A stretch of DNA of 64,000 nucleotides. Source: Kineosporia sp. R_H_3. Lineage in GTDB: Bacteria > Actinomycetota > Actinomycetes > Actinomycetales > Kineosporiaceae. Location: contig NZ_MWLL01000189.1 in NCBI RefSeq assembly GCF_002198675.1, forward strand, positions 73,096 to 137,095. Reading direction: 5' to 3'. A program made the translations under genes and the position numbers. Every line of letters starts with the position of its first letter. The first letter of the stretch is position 1. Below are positions 42,914 through 49,513 of the stretch, one piece after another. The notes under the pieces are model-generated. The model was given only the letters and a program-made list of their open reading frames with translations. It was not told where the DNA came from and made no database searches.

Positions 42914-44026
42914 TCAGGGGACGTCGAGCAGGGTGGCCGCGTGCCGGCCCGCGGCGGCCGCGGCGAGGAACGCGGCCGGGTCGGCGTCGAGGCCGCGGCC
43001 CATCGTCGACAGCCCGACCGGGGAGGTCGCGAGCGCCTCGCGCAGGCCCTCGACGCCGACCTCGACGAGCCGGTGCCGGCCGTGCGGCGCGCCGAGCGCC
43101 GCGGCCTGCTCGCGGATCGTCGCCCCGAGGACCGCGAGGTCACCGGTGAGGACCGGGACGACGACGTCCGCGGGGGCGAGTGCGACCCGGCCGTAGGCCG
43201 TCAGGCTGTGGTGGGAGACCCCGAGGTGCCGCGCGCGGGCGTCGGCGCCGGAGACCCGCAGCGTCGCGACCGGCCGGCCGCGCAGCACCGCGGCCGCGTT
43301 GAGCGCCTCCCCGGCGGCGACGCCGGAGAAACCCCAGCGGGTGCCGGTGCCGAGGTTGCCCGGGCCCTGGACGACGACCGCGACGTCCGCGCGGACGACG
43401 TGCCGGGCGGCGAGCAGGGCCGTGTGGACCGTGACCGCCTCGTGGTCGCCGCCGAACGACTGCCCGGCGGTGACGACGCTCTCGAGCCAGCCCGCGGTCC
43501 GCAGCCCGTCGACGGCGCGGGAGAACCAGACCGGCAGCGCACCGCCGTCCGTCATGACGTACGCGACCCGGGCGTCCGGACGGCGCTCGCGCAGCCCGGC
43601 GAGGATCGCGGGGAGGGAGGAGTGCAGGTCCGCGACGACGACGGGCATCCCGTGCAGGTCGTCGGCGTCCCGGAGCACCTCGTGGTGCGGCGACTCCTGC
43701 TCGTCGACGCCGAGCACCATCGCCTGGAGCGGGGTGTAGCGGCCCTTGACCATGTGCCCTGGGCCCGCGGGCGGGGGTGCGGGCAGACGCTCGGGCACCG
43801 CGACGACGAGGGCGTAGCCGCCGGTGCCGAGACCGCGCTCGAGAGCGGTCGTGTTGAGCAGGACGAGGTCGCCGGCCGCCGGCGCGCCGACGAGCGCGGG
43901 GTAGGCCAGGGCCCGGCAGGTGCGCCACGGCGTGCCGTCCGCCTCGTGGACGTCGACCTCGACCTCGAGCGCGCCGTCCCACGACCTGACCTGCGCCGTC
44001 ACCCGGCCCTCGCGCCAGCGGATCAC
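42914..44026 (-). CDS. DUF3866 family protein
   Basis: A 370-aa protein of the DUF3866 family, conserved beside pafA in actinobacteria and also found in some Firmicutes. The function is unknown. The N-terminal beta-rich part is VIRWREGRVTAQVRSWDG. The central GHMVKGRYTPLQAMVLGVDEQESPHH is the family signature. Then VVVADLHSSLPAI and VVVQGPGNLGTGTRWGFSGV suggest a Rossmann-like core. GTG at 44026 is chosen because AGGGAG lies 7 nt upstream and homologues begin with IRW; the frame extends 12 codons further. It is divergent from pafB. Confidence 0.88.
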   Translation of the reverse strand: MIRWREGRVTAQVRSWDGALEVEVDVHEADGTPWRTCRALAYPALVGAPAAGDLVLLNTTALERGLGTGGYALVVAVPERLPAPPPAGPGHMVKGRYTPLQAMVLGVDEQESPHHEVLRDADDLHGMPVVVADLHSSLPAILAGLRERRPDARVAYVMTDGGALPVWFSRAVDGLRTAGWLESVVTAGQSFGGDHEAVTVHTALLAARHVVRADVAVVVQGPGNLGTGTRWGFSGVAAGEALNAAAVLRGRPVATLRVSGADARARHLGVSHHSLTAYGRVALAPADVVVPVLTGDLAVLGATIREQAAALGAPHGRHRLVEVGVEGLREALATSPVGLSTMGRGLDADPAAFLAAAAAGRHAATLLDVP

Positions 44027-44101
44027 CCGGGCACTCCCTCGTTCGCACGCATCTGTTCGCACACACTTTCGAAGCCACGTCCGTGACCTGCCGGTCAGCA
44101 G

Positions 44102-44120
44102 ACGCTACCTCGGGTAGCGT
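44102..44120 (+). promoter_or_regulatory. pafB promoter with a perfect 8-3-8 palindrome over the -10 box
   Basis: ACGCTACC-TCG-GGTAGCGT (44102-44120) is a perfect palindrome whose right arm contains the -10 box TAGCGT (44115-44120). The pafB ATG at 44129 is 8 nt further. A protein bound here would block the promoter, so it is a candidate operator of a repressor or of an autoregulatory factor. Confidence 0.45.
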
Positions 44121-44128
44121 GACCGCCG

Positions 44129-45202
44129 ATGTCCTCGCTGCGCACCGAACGCCTGCTCAACCTCGTCATCGCGCTCCTCGCGACGCGCCGCTGGCTGACG
44201 AAGGAGCAGATCCGTCACGCCGTCCCGCAGTACGCGGAGTGCGAGTCGACCGAGGCGTTCGACCGGATGTTCGAGCGCGACAAGGAGGACCTGCGCGAGC
44301 TCGGCGTCCCCCTGGAGACCGGCACCGACAGCGCGTGGTTCGACGACGAGCAGGGCTACCGGATCGACCGCAACGCGTACGCGCTGCCCGAGGTCGAGCT
44401 CACCGCCGAGGAGCTCGCCGTCCTCGGGCTCGCGAGCCGGGTGTGGCAGCAGGCGAGCCTCGCCGGCCCCGCCGCCCGCGCCCTCGTCAAGCTCCGCGCC
44501 CTCGGCGTCGAGACCGACGAGGACTCCCTCGTCGGCGTCGAGCCGAGGATCCGCGCCGCCGAGCCGAGCTTCGACCCGCTCTACGCCGCGACCCGGGACC
44601 GGGTGCCGGTGTCGTTCAGGTACCGGCGCCCGGACGGCGCGACCGCCGAGCGGCACGTCCAGCCGTGGGCGGTGACGAGCCGGTCGGGGTGGTGGTACGT
44701 CGTCGGGTTCGACCGCGACCGCGGCGAGACCCGCGCGTTCAAGCTGTCCCGGATCGAGGGCGGCGTGAAGCGCATCGGCAAGCCCGGGTCCTACGAGGTG
44801 CCCGACGACATCGACGCCACCCAGCACGTCACGGGTGCGCCGTCGTCCGCGCGCGACGTCCGGGAGGCCTGGCTCGGGCTGCGGCCGGGGCGTGGTGCCG
44901 CGCTGCGGCTACGGGCCGTGCCGGAGCCGGCCGCGGCCGGGCCGGCGGACGGCGACCGGGCGGCCCCGCCCGAGGGCTGGGACGTCGTCCGGGTCACGGT
45001 GCAGGACCCGGAGTCCTTCGCCGAGGAGGTCGCGAGCAACGGCGCGGACGTCGTCGTGCTCGGCCCGCCGGACGTCCGGGAGGCCGTGGTCCGGCGGCTG
45101 CGCGGCGCCCTGGCGCGGCAGCAGGGCCACCTCGACCTGCCCGGCGGTGCCGCGGCGGCGGCCCGCGCAGGGCGTGCCCGGCGGCGGGAGGGCGTCCGAT
45201 GA
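44129..45202 (+). CDS. pafB: WYL-domain transcriptional regulator PafB
   Basis: A 357-aa protein that forms with PafC the heterodimeric activator of the LexA-independent DNA-damage response, as shown in mycobacteria. A winged-helix HTH lies at about 8-65 (RLLNLVIALLATRRWLTKEQIR). The WYL domain (about 150-235) contains SFRYRRPDGATAERHVQPWAV and GWWYVVGFDRDRGETRAFKLSRI, expected to sense single-stranded nucleic acid. A C-terminal WCX domain follows. ATG at 44129 lies near a -10 box. Its stop overlaps the pafC ATG (ATGA), typical of this pair. Confidence 0.95.
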   Translation: MSSLRTERLLNLVIALLATRRWLTKEQIRHAVPQYAECESTEAFDRMFERDKEDLRELGVPLETGTDSAWFDDEQGYRIDRNAYALPEVELTAEELAVLGLASRVWQQASLAGPAARALVKLRALGVETDEDSLVGVEPRIRAAEPSFDPLYAATRDRVPVSFRYRRPDGATAERHVQPWAVTSRSGWWYVVGFDRDRGETRAFKLSRIEGGVKRIGKPGSYEVPDDIDATQHVTGAPSSARDVREAWLGLRPGRGAALRLRAVPEPAAAGPADGDRAAPPEGWDVVRVTVQDPESFAEEVASNGADVVVLGPPDVREAVVRRLRGALARQQGHLDLPGGAAAAARAGRARRREGVR

Positions 45203-46167
45203 GCGTCGGCGCGACGACCCGGCTCTCCCGGCTGCTCGCCATGGTGCCGTGGCTGCTCCAGCGGCAGGGCGTGCCGCTCGAGGAGGCCGCCAAGCACTTC
45301 GGCATCACGGCCGACCAGCTCGTCAAGGACCTCGAGCTGCTCTTCGTCTGCGGCACCCCCGGCCACATGCCCGACGACCTCATCGAGGCCGACTGGGAGT
45401 CCGGGCGGGTCTACCTCGACAACGCCGAGGCGATCAGCCGGCCGCTGCGGCTCGGCGTCGACGAGGCCGTCGCGCTGCTCGTCGGGCTGCGCACGCTCGC
45501 CCAGGTGCCGGGCCTGCACGACCGGGACGCCGTCGAGTCCGCGCTCGCCAAGCTCTCCGCCGCGGCGGGGGAGGCGGCCGGGGTCGCCGACTCGCTCACC
45601 GTCGACCTGGCCCGCGGCACCCAGGAGGTCACCCTCGCGACCGTCCGCGACGGGCTCCGCCTGCACCGCAGGCTGCACCTCACCTACCTCGTGCCGAGCC
45701 GGGACGAGACGACCGAGCGCGACGTCGACCCGATGCGGATCGTCTCGGTCGCCGGCCGCTGGTACCTCGAGGCGTGGTGCCACCGCGCCGAGGGGGTCCG
45801 GCTGTTCCGGCTCGACCGGGTCGTCACGGTCGCCCTGCTCGACGTCGACGGGACGCCGCCGCCCGAGGCCGTCTCCCGGGACGCCGGCGAGAGCCTCTTC
45901 ACGCCGTCCCCGGACGACCTCGTCGTCACCCTCGACCTCGCGCCCGGCTCCCGCTGGGTCGCCGAGTACTACCCGGTCGAGGACGTCGAGGAGCAGCCCG
46001 GGGGAGGTCTGCGGGTGAGGCTGCGGACGGCGAACCCGGACTGGGTGCCCCGGCTGTGCCTGCGCCTTGGGGGCGGGGCCCGGATCGTCACGCCGGACGA
46101 CGTCGCGGACCGGCTCGTGGCCACGGCGACCGCCGCGCTGGCGCTCTACGACGCCGCGCCGGCGTGA
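45199..46167 (+). CDS. pafC: WYL-domain transcriptional regulator PafC
   Basis: A 322-aa partner of PafB. The N-terminal winged helix is RLSRLLAMVPWLLQRQGVPLEEAAKHFG. The WYL region (about 150-225) has HLTYLVPSRDETTERDVDPMRIVSVAGRWYLEAWCHRAEGVRLFRLDRV, with the W-Y-L core. The C-terminal WCX domain ends in RIVTPDDVADRLVATATAALALY. Start and length match mycobacterial PafC. It ends 312 nt before the next start, and a short hairpin follows. Confidence 0.94.
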   Translation: MSVGATTRLSRLLAMVPWLLQRQGVPLEEAAKHFGITADQLVKDLELLFVCGTPGHMPDDLIEADWESGRVYLDNAEAISRPLRLGVDEAVALLVGLRTLAQVPGLHDRDAVESALAKLSAAAGEAAGVADSLTVDLARGTQEVTLATVRDGLRLHRRLHLTYLVPSRDETTERDVDPMRIVSVAGRWYLEAWCHRAEGVRLFRLDRVVTVALLDVDGTPPPEAVSRDAGESLFTPSPDDLVVTLDLAPGSRWVAEYYPVEDVEEQPGGGLRVRLRTANPDWVPRLCLRLGGGARIVTPDDVADRLVATATAALALYDAAPA

Positions 46168-46479
46168 CGCTGTTCACGTTCCGGGCGGTCTGAGCCCGCA
46201 CGGGCCGCTCGTGCCGTCGTCCGGACGCCCTCCGGGCGCGCTCCGCGCCGGAACGCTGCGTCGACCGCTGCGCCCGATGGCTGACAACGCTCTCACCCGT
46301 TCGTCCGATCCCCGCCGTGTCGCGTCGGGCAGAGCGTGTCCGGCGATGCCAGGATGGCCGCTGAGATAACCAAGGGTGCTCAAGTGACCACAGGGCGCTA
46401 CCGAAGTTTTTCGTACAGGCACCCGGGGATCGACGGGGGCGGTAGACGCGCGTCCAGCGCGGACGGGAGGTGCTCGACG
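46168..46479. other. 312-nt intergenic region with a weak hairpin (46232-46251)
   Basis: CCGG-G-CGCG / CTC / CGCGCCGG (46232-46251) forms an 8-bp stem with one bulged G and a 3-nt loop, 64 nt after the pafC stop, and may end the pafBC transcript. The rest is less GC-rich around 46360-46430 (AACCAAGGGTGC, AAGTTTTTCG), which may hold the promoter of the zinc-ribbon gene; I see no convincing -35/-10 pair. No ORF with family similarity was seen. Confidence 0.4.
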
Positions 46480-46845
46480 ATGACGACCATCAAGGCGTCC
46501 TGCCCCGGTTGTGGTGATGTCGAGCTGACGCCCCAGCAGGTCCGGCTCGTGGTCTGCTCGGTGAAGAGCTGGTCGTACTACGCCTTCACGTGCCCGCAGT
46601 GCCTCGAGGAGGTGCGCAAGCCCGCCGGTCGCGACGTCGTCGCACTGCTCATCTCCGGCGGCGTCGTCGCCGAGCCGTGGGCCGTGCCGGCGGAGGCGCT
46701 CGAGGAGCACGAGGGCCCCGTGCTCTCGTACGACGACGTCCTCGACTTCGCGCTCTGGCTCGAGCAGGCCGACCTCGTCGCCGCCGCGGCCGCGGGCCCC
46801 GGCCCCGCCGGACCGCGCCGGACGGCGTCCGAACCGGCCGCCTGA
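46480..46845 (+). CDS. Zinc-ribbon protein of unknown function
   Basis: A 121-aa conserved actinobacterial protein found between pafC and tatA. Two Cys pairs, C8-x2-C11 and C38-x2-C41 (SCPGCGD and FTCPQCLEE), form a zinc ribbon. After it comes a short hydrophobic segment (DVVALLISGGVV) and a helical DDVLDFALWLEQAD that recurs in homologues. The last 20 residues are Ala/Pro-rich. A DNA- or RNA-binding or adaptor role is possible but not shown. ATG at 46480 is chosen for GGGAGGTG 7 nt upstream; a longer frame opens at 46336 without similarity. Confidence 0.85.
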   Translation: MTTIKASCPGCGDVELTPQQVRLVVCSVKSWSYYAFTCPQCLEEVRKPAGRDVVALLISGGVVAEPWAVPAEALEEHEGPVLSYDDVLDFALWLEQADLVAAAAAGPGPAGPRRTASEPAA

Positions 46846-46858
46846 CCCACGACACCAC

Positions 46859-46924
46859 GAGATCCCCGGTTCTCGACCGGATCCGGGGCGCGTGCCCCGG
46901 ATCCGGTCGAGAACCGGGGATCTC
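46859..46924. repeat. Perfect 31-bp inverted repeat with 4-nt loop
   Basis: Bases 46859-46889 are the exact reverse complement of 46894-46924, with GCGT between. The arms contain GGTTCTCGACCGG and two CCGGATCCGG-like centres. It starts 14 nt after the zinc-ribbon stop and ends 10 nt before the -10 box of the next gene. It could be a terminator, but a 31-bp perfect stem is far longer than others in this window (9-23 bp). Confidence 0.85.
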
Positions 46925-46934
46925 CGGCTTTGGG

Positions 46935-46940
46935 TAGGGT
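46935..46940 (+). promoter_or_regulatory. -10 box TAGGGT for a leaderless small gene
   Basis: TAGGGT lies exactly 6 nt before the GTG at 46947. It starts 10 nt after the right arm of the 31-bp inverted repeat, so the repeat occupies the place where a -35 element would be. Confidence 0.5.
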
Positions 46941-46946
46941 CACCGC

Positions 46947-47261
46947 GTGAGCTGGTGGGGTTGGGTGCTGCTGTGGACGGCGATCCTCGCCGGCACGGGC
47001 TGGCTGTTCTTCGTGCTCGGCCGCCGGCTCTGGCGGCAGGCGTCGGCGCTGTTCGGGGAGCTGGGGACGGCGAGCGAGCGCCTCGGGGCCGTCATGGAGC
47101 AGGTCGACGCGCTCGGCGAGCAGGCCGCCGCCCGCAAGGACCTCGCCGTGTTCTCCGACCCGGTCGCGCTGCGCCGCGAACGCGAGGCGGCCGCCCGCCG
47201 CAAGACCCGCGCGAAGGAGAAGCGGCGGCGCGAGCTGCTCGCCGCCCGCCAGCGCGGCTGA
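46947..47261 (+). CDS. Small single-pass membrane protein
   Basis: A 104-aa protein with an N-terminal membrane helix (WWGWVLLWTAILAGTGWLFFVLG, about residues 3-25), then an amphipathic helical region that may form a coiled coil (LFGELGTASERLGAVMEQVDALGEQ), and a strongly basic end (KTRAKEKRRRE). The topology resembles TatB-like or cell-division accessory proteins. Its position directly before tatA is conserved in several actinobacteria, but no function is known to me. GTG start behind a leaderless-type box. Confidence 0.75.
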   Translation: MSWWGWVLLWTAILAGTGWLFFVLGRRLWRQASALFGELGTASERLGAVMEQVDALGEQAAARKDLAVFSDPVALRREREAAARRKTRAKEKRRRELLAARQRG

Positions 47262-47427
47262 CCACCCGTCACCGGTCGTCACGCAGCGCTGAGCGAACAG
47301 CGCCGCACGAAGGACCGGCTGCGGCGAACGCAACCGGACGCGCGATCGTTGGGCCGACGGGCGTCCGTCGCTCTCGGCGCTGCACGTAGCATGTGTCCCA
47401 GCGCACGACCTTTCAGGAAGGACCACC

Positions 47428-47694
47428 ATGGGCCGGATCCTCGACCACCCCGCGCAGCTGCTCATCATCGTGCTGCTCGTCGTCATCCTGTTCGGGGCCA
47501 AGCGGCTTCCGGACGCCGCACGCGGTCTCGGCAAGTCGCTGCGCATCTTCAAGACCGAGGTCGAGGAGATGAAGAAGGACGACGTCAAGAAGCCCGACAC
47601 CCACACGTCGGAGGCCGCGCCGGCCGCCCCGCTCGAGGGCCGCGTCGTCGACGAGACCCGACCGCAGGGCACCGAGCAGCACCGCGACGCCTGA
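47428..47694 (+). CDS. tatA: Sec-independent protein translocase subunit TatA
   Basis: An 88-aa TatA. One membrane helix (about 8-22, QLLIIVLLVVILFGAKRLP) with the FGAKRLP hinge, then an amphipathic helix (DAARGLGKSLRIFKTEVEEM) and a polar tail. TatA polymers form the pore for folded proteins with twin-arginine signals. ATG at 47428 follows AGGAAGG by 6 nt; TAGCAT (47387-47392) is a possible -10 box. It precedes tatC by 21 nt. No tatB is present here; it is usually elsewhere in actinobacteria. Confidence 0.95.
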   Translation: MGRILDHPAQLLIIVLLVVILFGAKRLPDAARGLGKSLRIFKTEVEEMKKDDVKKPDTHTSEAAPAAPLEGRVVDETRPQGTEQHRDA

Positions 47695-47715
47695 CCGCGC
47701 GCACACCTCGAACCG

Positions 47716-48558
47716 ATGGCGATCACCACCCCCAGGCGGCGCTCCCGGGATCCCGAGGGGCGCATGCCCCTGCGCGCCCACCTGTCCGAGCTGCGCAACC
47801 GGCTCGTCAAGGCCGGGATCGCCATCATCCTCGGCGCGATCCTCGGCTGGTTCCTCTACAAGTTCCTGTACGACGCGCTCCAGCACCCGCTCAAGGTCGC
47901 GTCGGCCGAGACCGGCACCGAGGTCAAGCTCAACTTCACCGACCCGACCGGTGCCTTCAACCTCCAGCTCAAGCTCGCGATGTACACGGGCATCGTCGTC
48001 GCGAGCCCGGTGTGGCTCTACCAGCTCTGGGCGTTCATCCTTCCCGGGCTGACGAAGAAGGAGCGCAACTACGCGCTCGGGTTCTCGTTCGCCGCTGTCG
48101 TCCTCTTCCTCGGCGGACTCGGCCTGGCGTGGATGGTCCTGCCGAACGCGATGGTGTTCTTCGCGGGCTTCGTCCCTGACGGCTCGGTCTCCTTCAACAC
48201 CGTCGACGCCTACTTCTCGTTCGTGACGCGGCTGCTGCTCAGCTTCGGCATCTCCTTCGTCGTCCCGCTCGTGCTCGTCGGGATGAACATGATGGGGATG
48301 GTCAGCGCCGGGGCCCTCGCCAAGGGCTGGCGGGTCGCCGTCTTCACGTGCTTCCTCTTCGCGGCCATGGCGTCCCCCACGGCCGAGGTCTCGATGATGT
48401 TCCTCCTCGCGCTGCCGATGATCGGCCTCTACCTCGTCGCGCTGGGCGTCGCGTGGTTCGTCGACCGGCGCCGGGCCCGCCGCGCCGACGCCCTCGGCGA
48501 GGACGAGGCGAGCGAGATCGACGCCCCCGAGGCGATCGACGGTCCGGAGCGGCTGTGA
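47716..48558 (+). CDS. tatC: Sec-independent protein translocase subunit TatC
   Basis: A 280-aa six-helix membrane protein that binds the twin-arginine signal peptide. The N-terminal RMPLRAHLSELRNRLVKAG is the hallmark cytoplasmic segment, with Glu in LSELRNR. The loop FTDPTGAFNLQLKLAMYTGIVVASPVWLYQLWAFILPGLTKKER and the SPTAEVSMMFLLALPM helix near 225 fit the family. The C-terminal tail is acidic. It forms an operon with tatA. Confidence 0.95.
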   Translation: MAITTPRRRSRDPEGRMPLRAHLSELRNRLVKAGIAIILGAILGWFLYKFLYDALQHPLKVASAETGTEVKLNFTDPTGAFNLQLKLAMYTGIVVASPVWLYQLWAFILPGLTKKERNYALGFSFAAVVLFLGGLGLAWMVLPNAMVFFAGFVPDGSVSFNTVDAYFSFVTRLLLSFGISFVVPLVLVGMNMMGMVSAGALAKGWRVAVFTCFLFAAMASPTAEVSMMFLLALPMIGLYLVALGVAWFVDRRRARRADALGEDEASEIDAPEAIDGPERL

Positions 48559-48580
48559 CCCGCACCGGGTCCTCGGCGAG

Positions 48581-49504
48581 GTGACCCGGCTCGGGGTCGC
48601 CGTCAACCCCACGTCCGGCCGGGGCCGCGGCGCCGCCCACGGTGCCGCCGTCGAGCGCGCCCTCACCGCGGCCGGGGCGGACGTCGTCCACCTCGTCGGC
48701 TCGGACGCCCTCGACCTCACCGCCCGGGTCGCCGCGGCGCTGCCCGACCTCGACGCCCTGGTCGTCGTCGGCGGGGACGGCATGGTCCACCTCGGGGCGA
48801 ACGCGGTCGCCGGGACGACGACCCCGCTCGGCATCGTCGCCGCCGGCACCGGCAACGACACCGCGATCGGTCTCGGTCTGCCGGTGCACGCGCCGGACGA
48901 CGCGGCCCGGGTGGTCCTCGACGCGCTCGACGCCGGGGCCTACCGCGACATCGACGCGGCCCGGGTCACCGGCGGCGGCAACGGCGGAGGAGCGGACGAC
49001 GTCCGCTGGTTCGCCGGCGTGCTCGGCCTCGGCTTCGACGCGGTCGTCAACGAACGCGCCAACCGGATGCGCTGGCCGAAGGGGCGCCGCCGGTACGACG
49101 TCGCGATCGCCCTCGAGCTGCCGGTGTTCCGGCCGCGGGAGTACACGCTCCGCCTCGACGGCACCGACCACGACACCCGCGCCATGCTCGTCGCCGTCGC
49201 GAACGGCCGGTCCTACGGCGGCGGCATGAACGTCTGCCCGGACGCCCTCTTCGACGACGGGCTTCTCGACGTCCTCGTCGTCGAGCCGGTGTCCCGGCTG
49301 GAGTTCGTCCGGATCTTCCCGAAGGTGTTCTCCGGCACGCACGTCACGCACCCGAAGGTCCGGATCGAGCGTGCCGCCCGGGTCGAGATCGCCGCCGCGG
49401 GCATCGTCGGCTACGGCGACGGGGAGCGGATGCAGCCGCTGCCGGTGACCGTCGAGTGCGTCCGGTCGGCGCTGCGGCTGCTGGCCCCTGCCCCGCCTGG
49501 GTAG
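48581..49504 (+). CDS. Diacylglycerol/lipid kinase family protein
   Basis: A 307-aa DAGK_cat/LCB5-type lipid kinase. The ATP-binding core has AVNPTSGRGRG at the N-terminus and VVVGGDGMVHLGANAVAG, with the GGDG motif at about 67-70, plus PLGIVAAGTGNDTA. The C-terminal beta domain has GGGMNVCPDALFDDGLLDVLVVE. It probably phosphorylates diacylglycerol or a related lipid at the membrane. GTG at 48581 is 22 nt after tatC. The TAG stop (49502-49504) forms the first bases of the -10 box for helY. Confidence 0.9.
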   Translation: MTRLGVAVNPTSGRGRGAAHGAAVERALTAAGADVVHLVGSDALDLTARVAAALPDLDALVVVGGDGMVHLGANAVAGTTTPLGIVAAGTGNDTAIGLGLPVHAPDDAARVVLDALDAGAYRDIDAARVTGGGNGGGADDVRWFAGVLGLGFDAVVNERANRMRWPKGRRRYDVAIALELPVFRPREYTLRLDGTDHDTRAMLVAVANGRSYGGGMNVCPDALFDDGLLDVLVVEPVSRLEFVRIFPKVFSGTHVTHPKVRIERAARVEIAAAGIVGYGDGERMQPLPVTVECVRSALRLLAPAPPG

Positions 49505-49507
49505 CGT
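49502..49507 (+). promoter_or_regulatory. -10 box TAGCGT of helY that includes the upstream stop codon
   Basis: TAGCGT lies exactly 6 nt before the helY ATG at 49514, and its first three bases are the stop of the lipid kinase gene. No ribosome binding site fits the gap. Confidence 0.45.
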
Positions 49508-49513
49508 GGGGGC

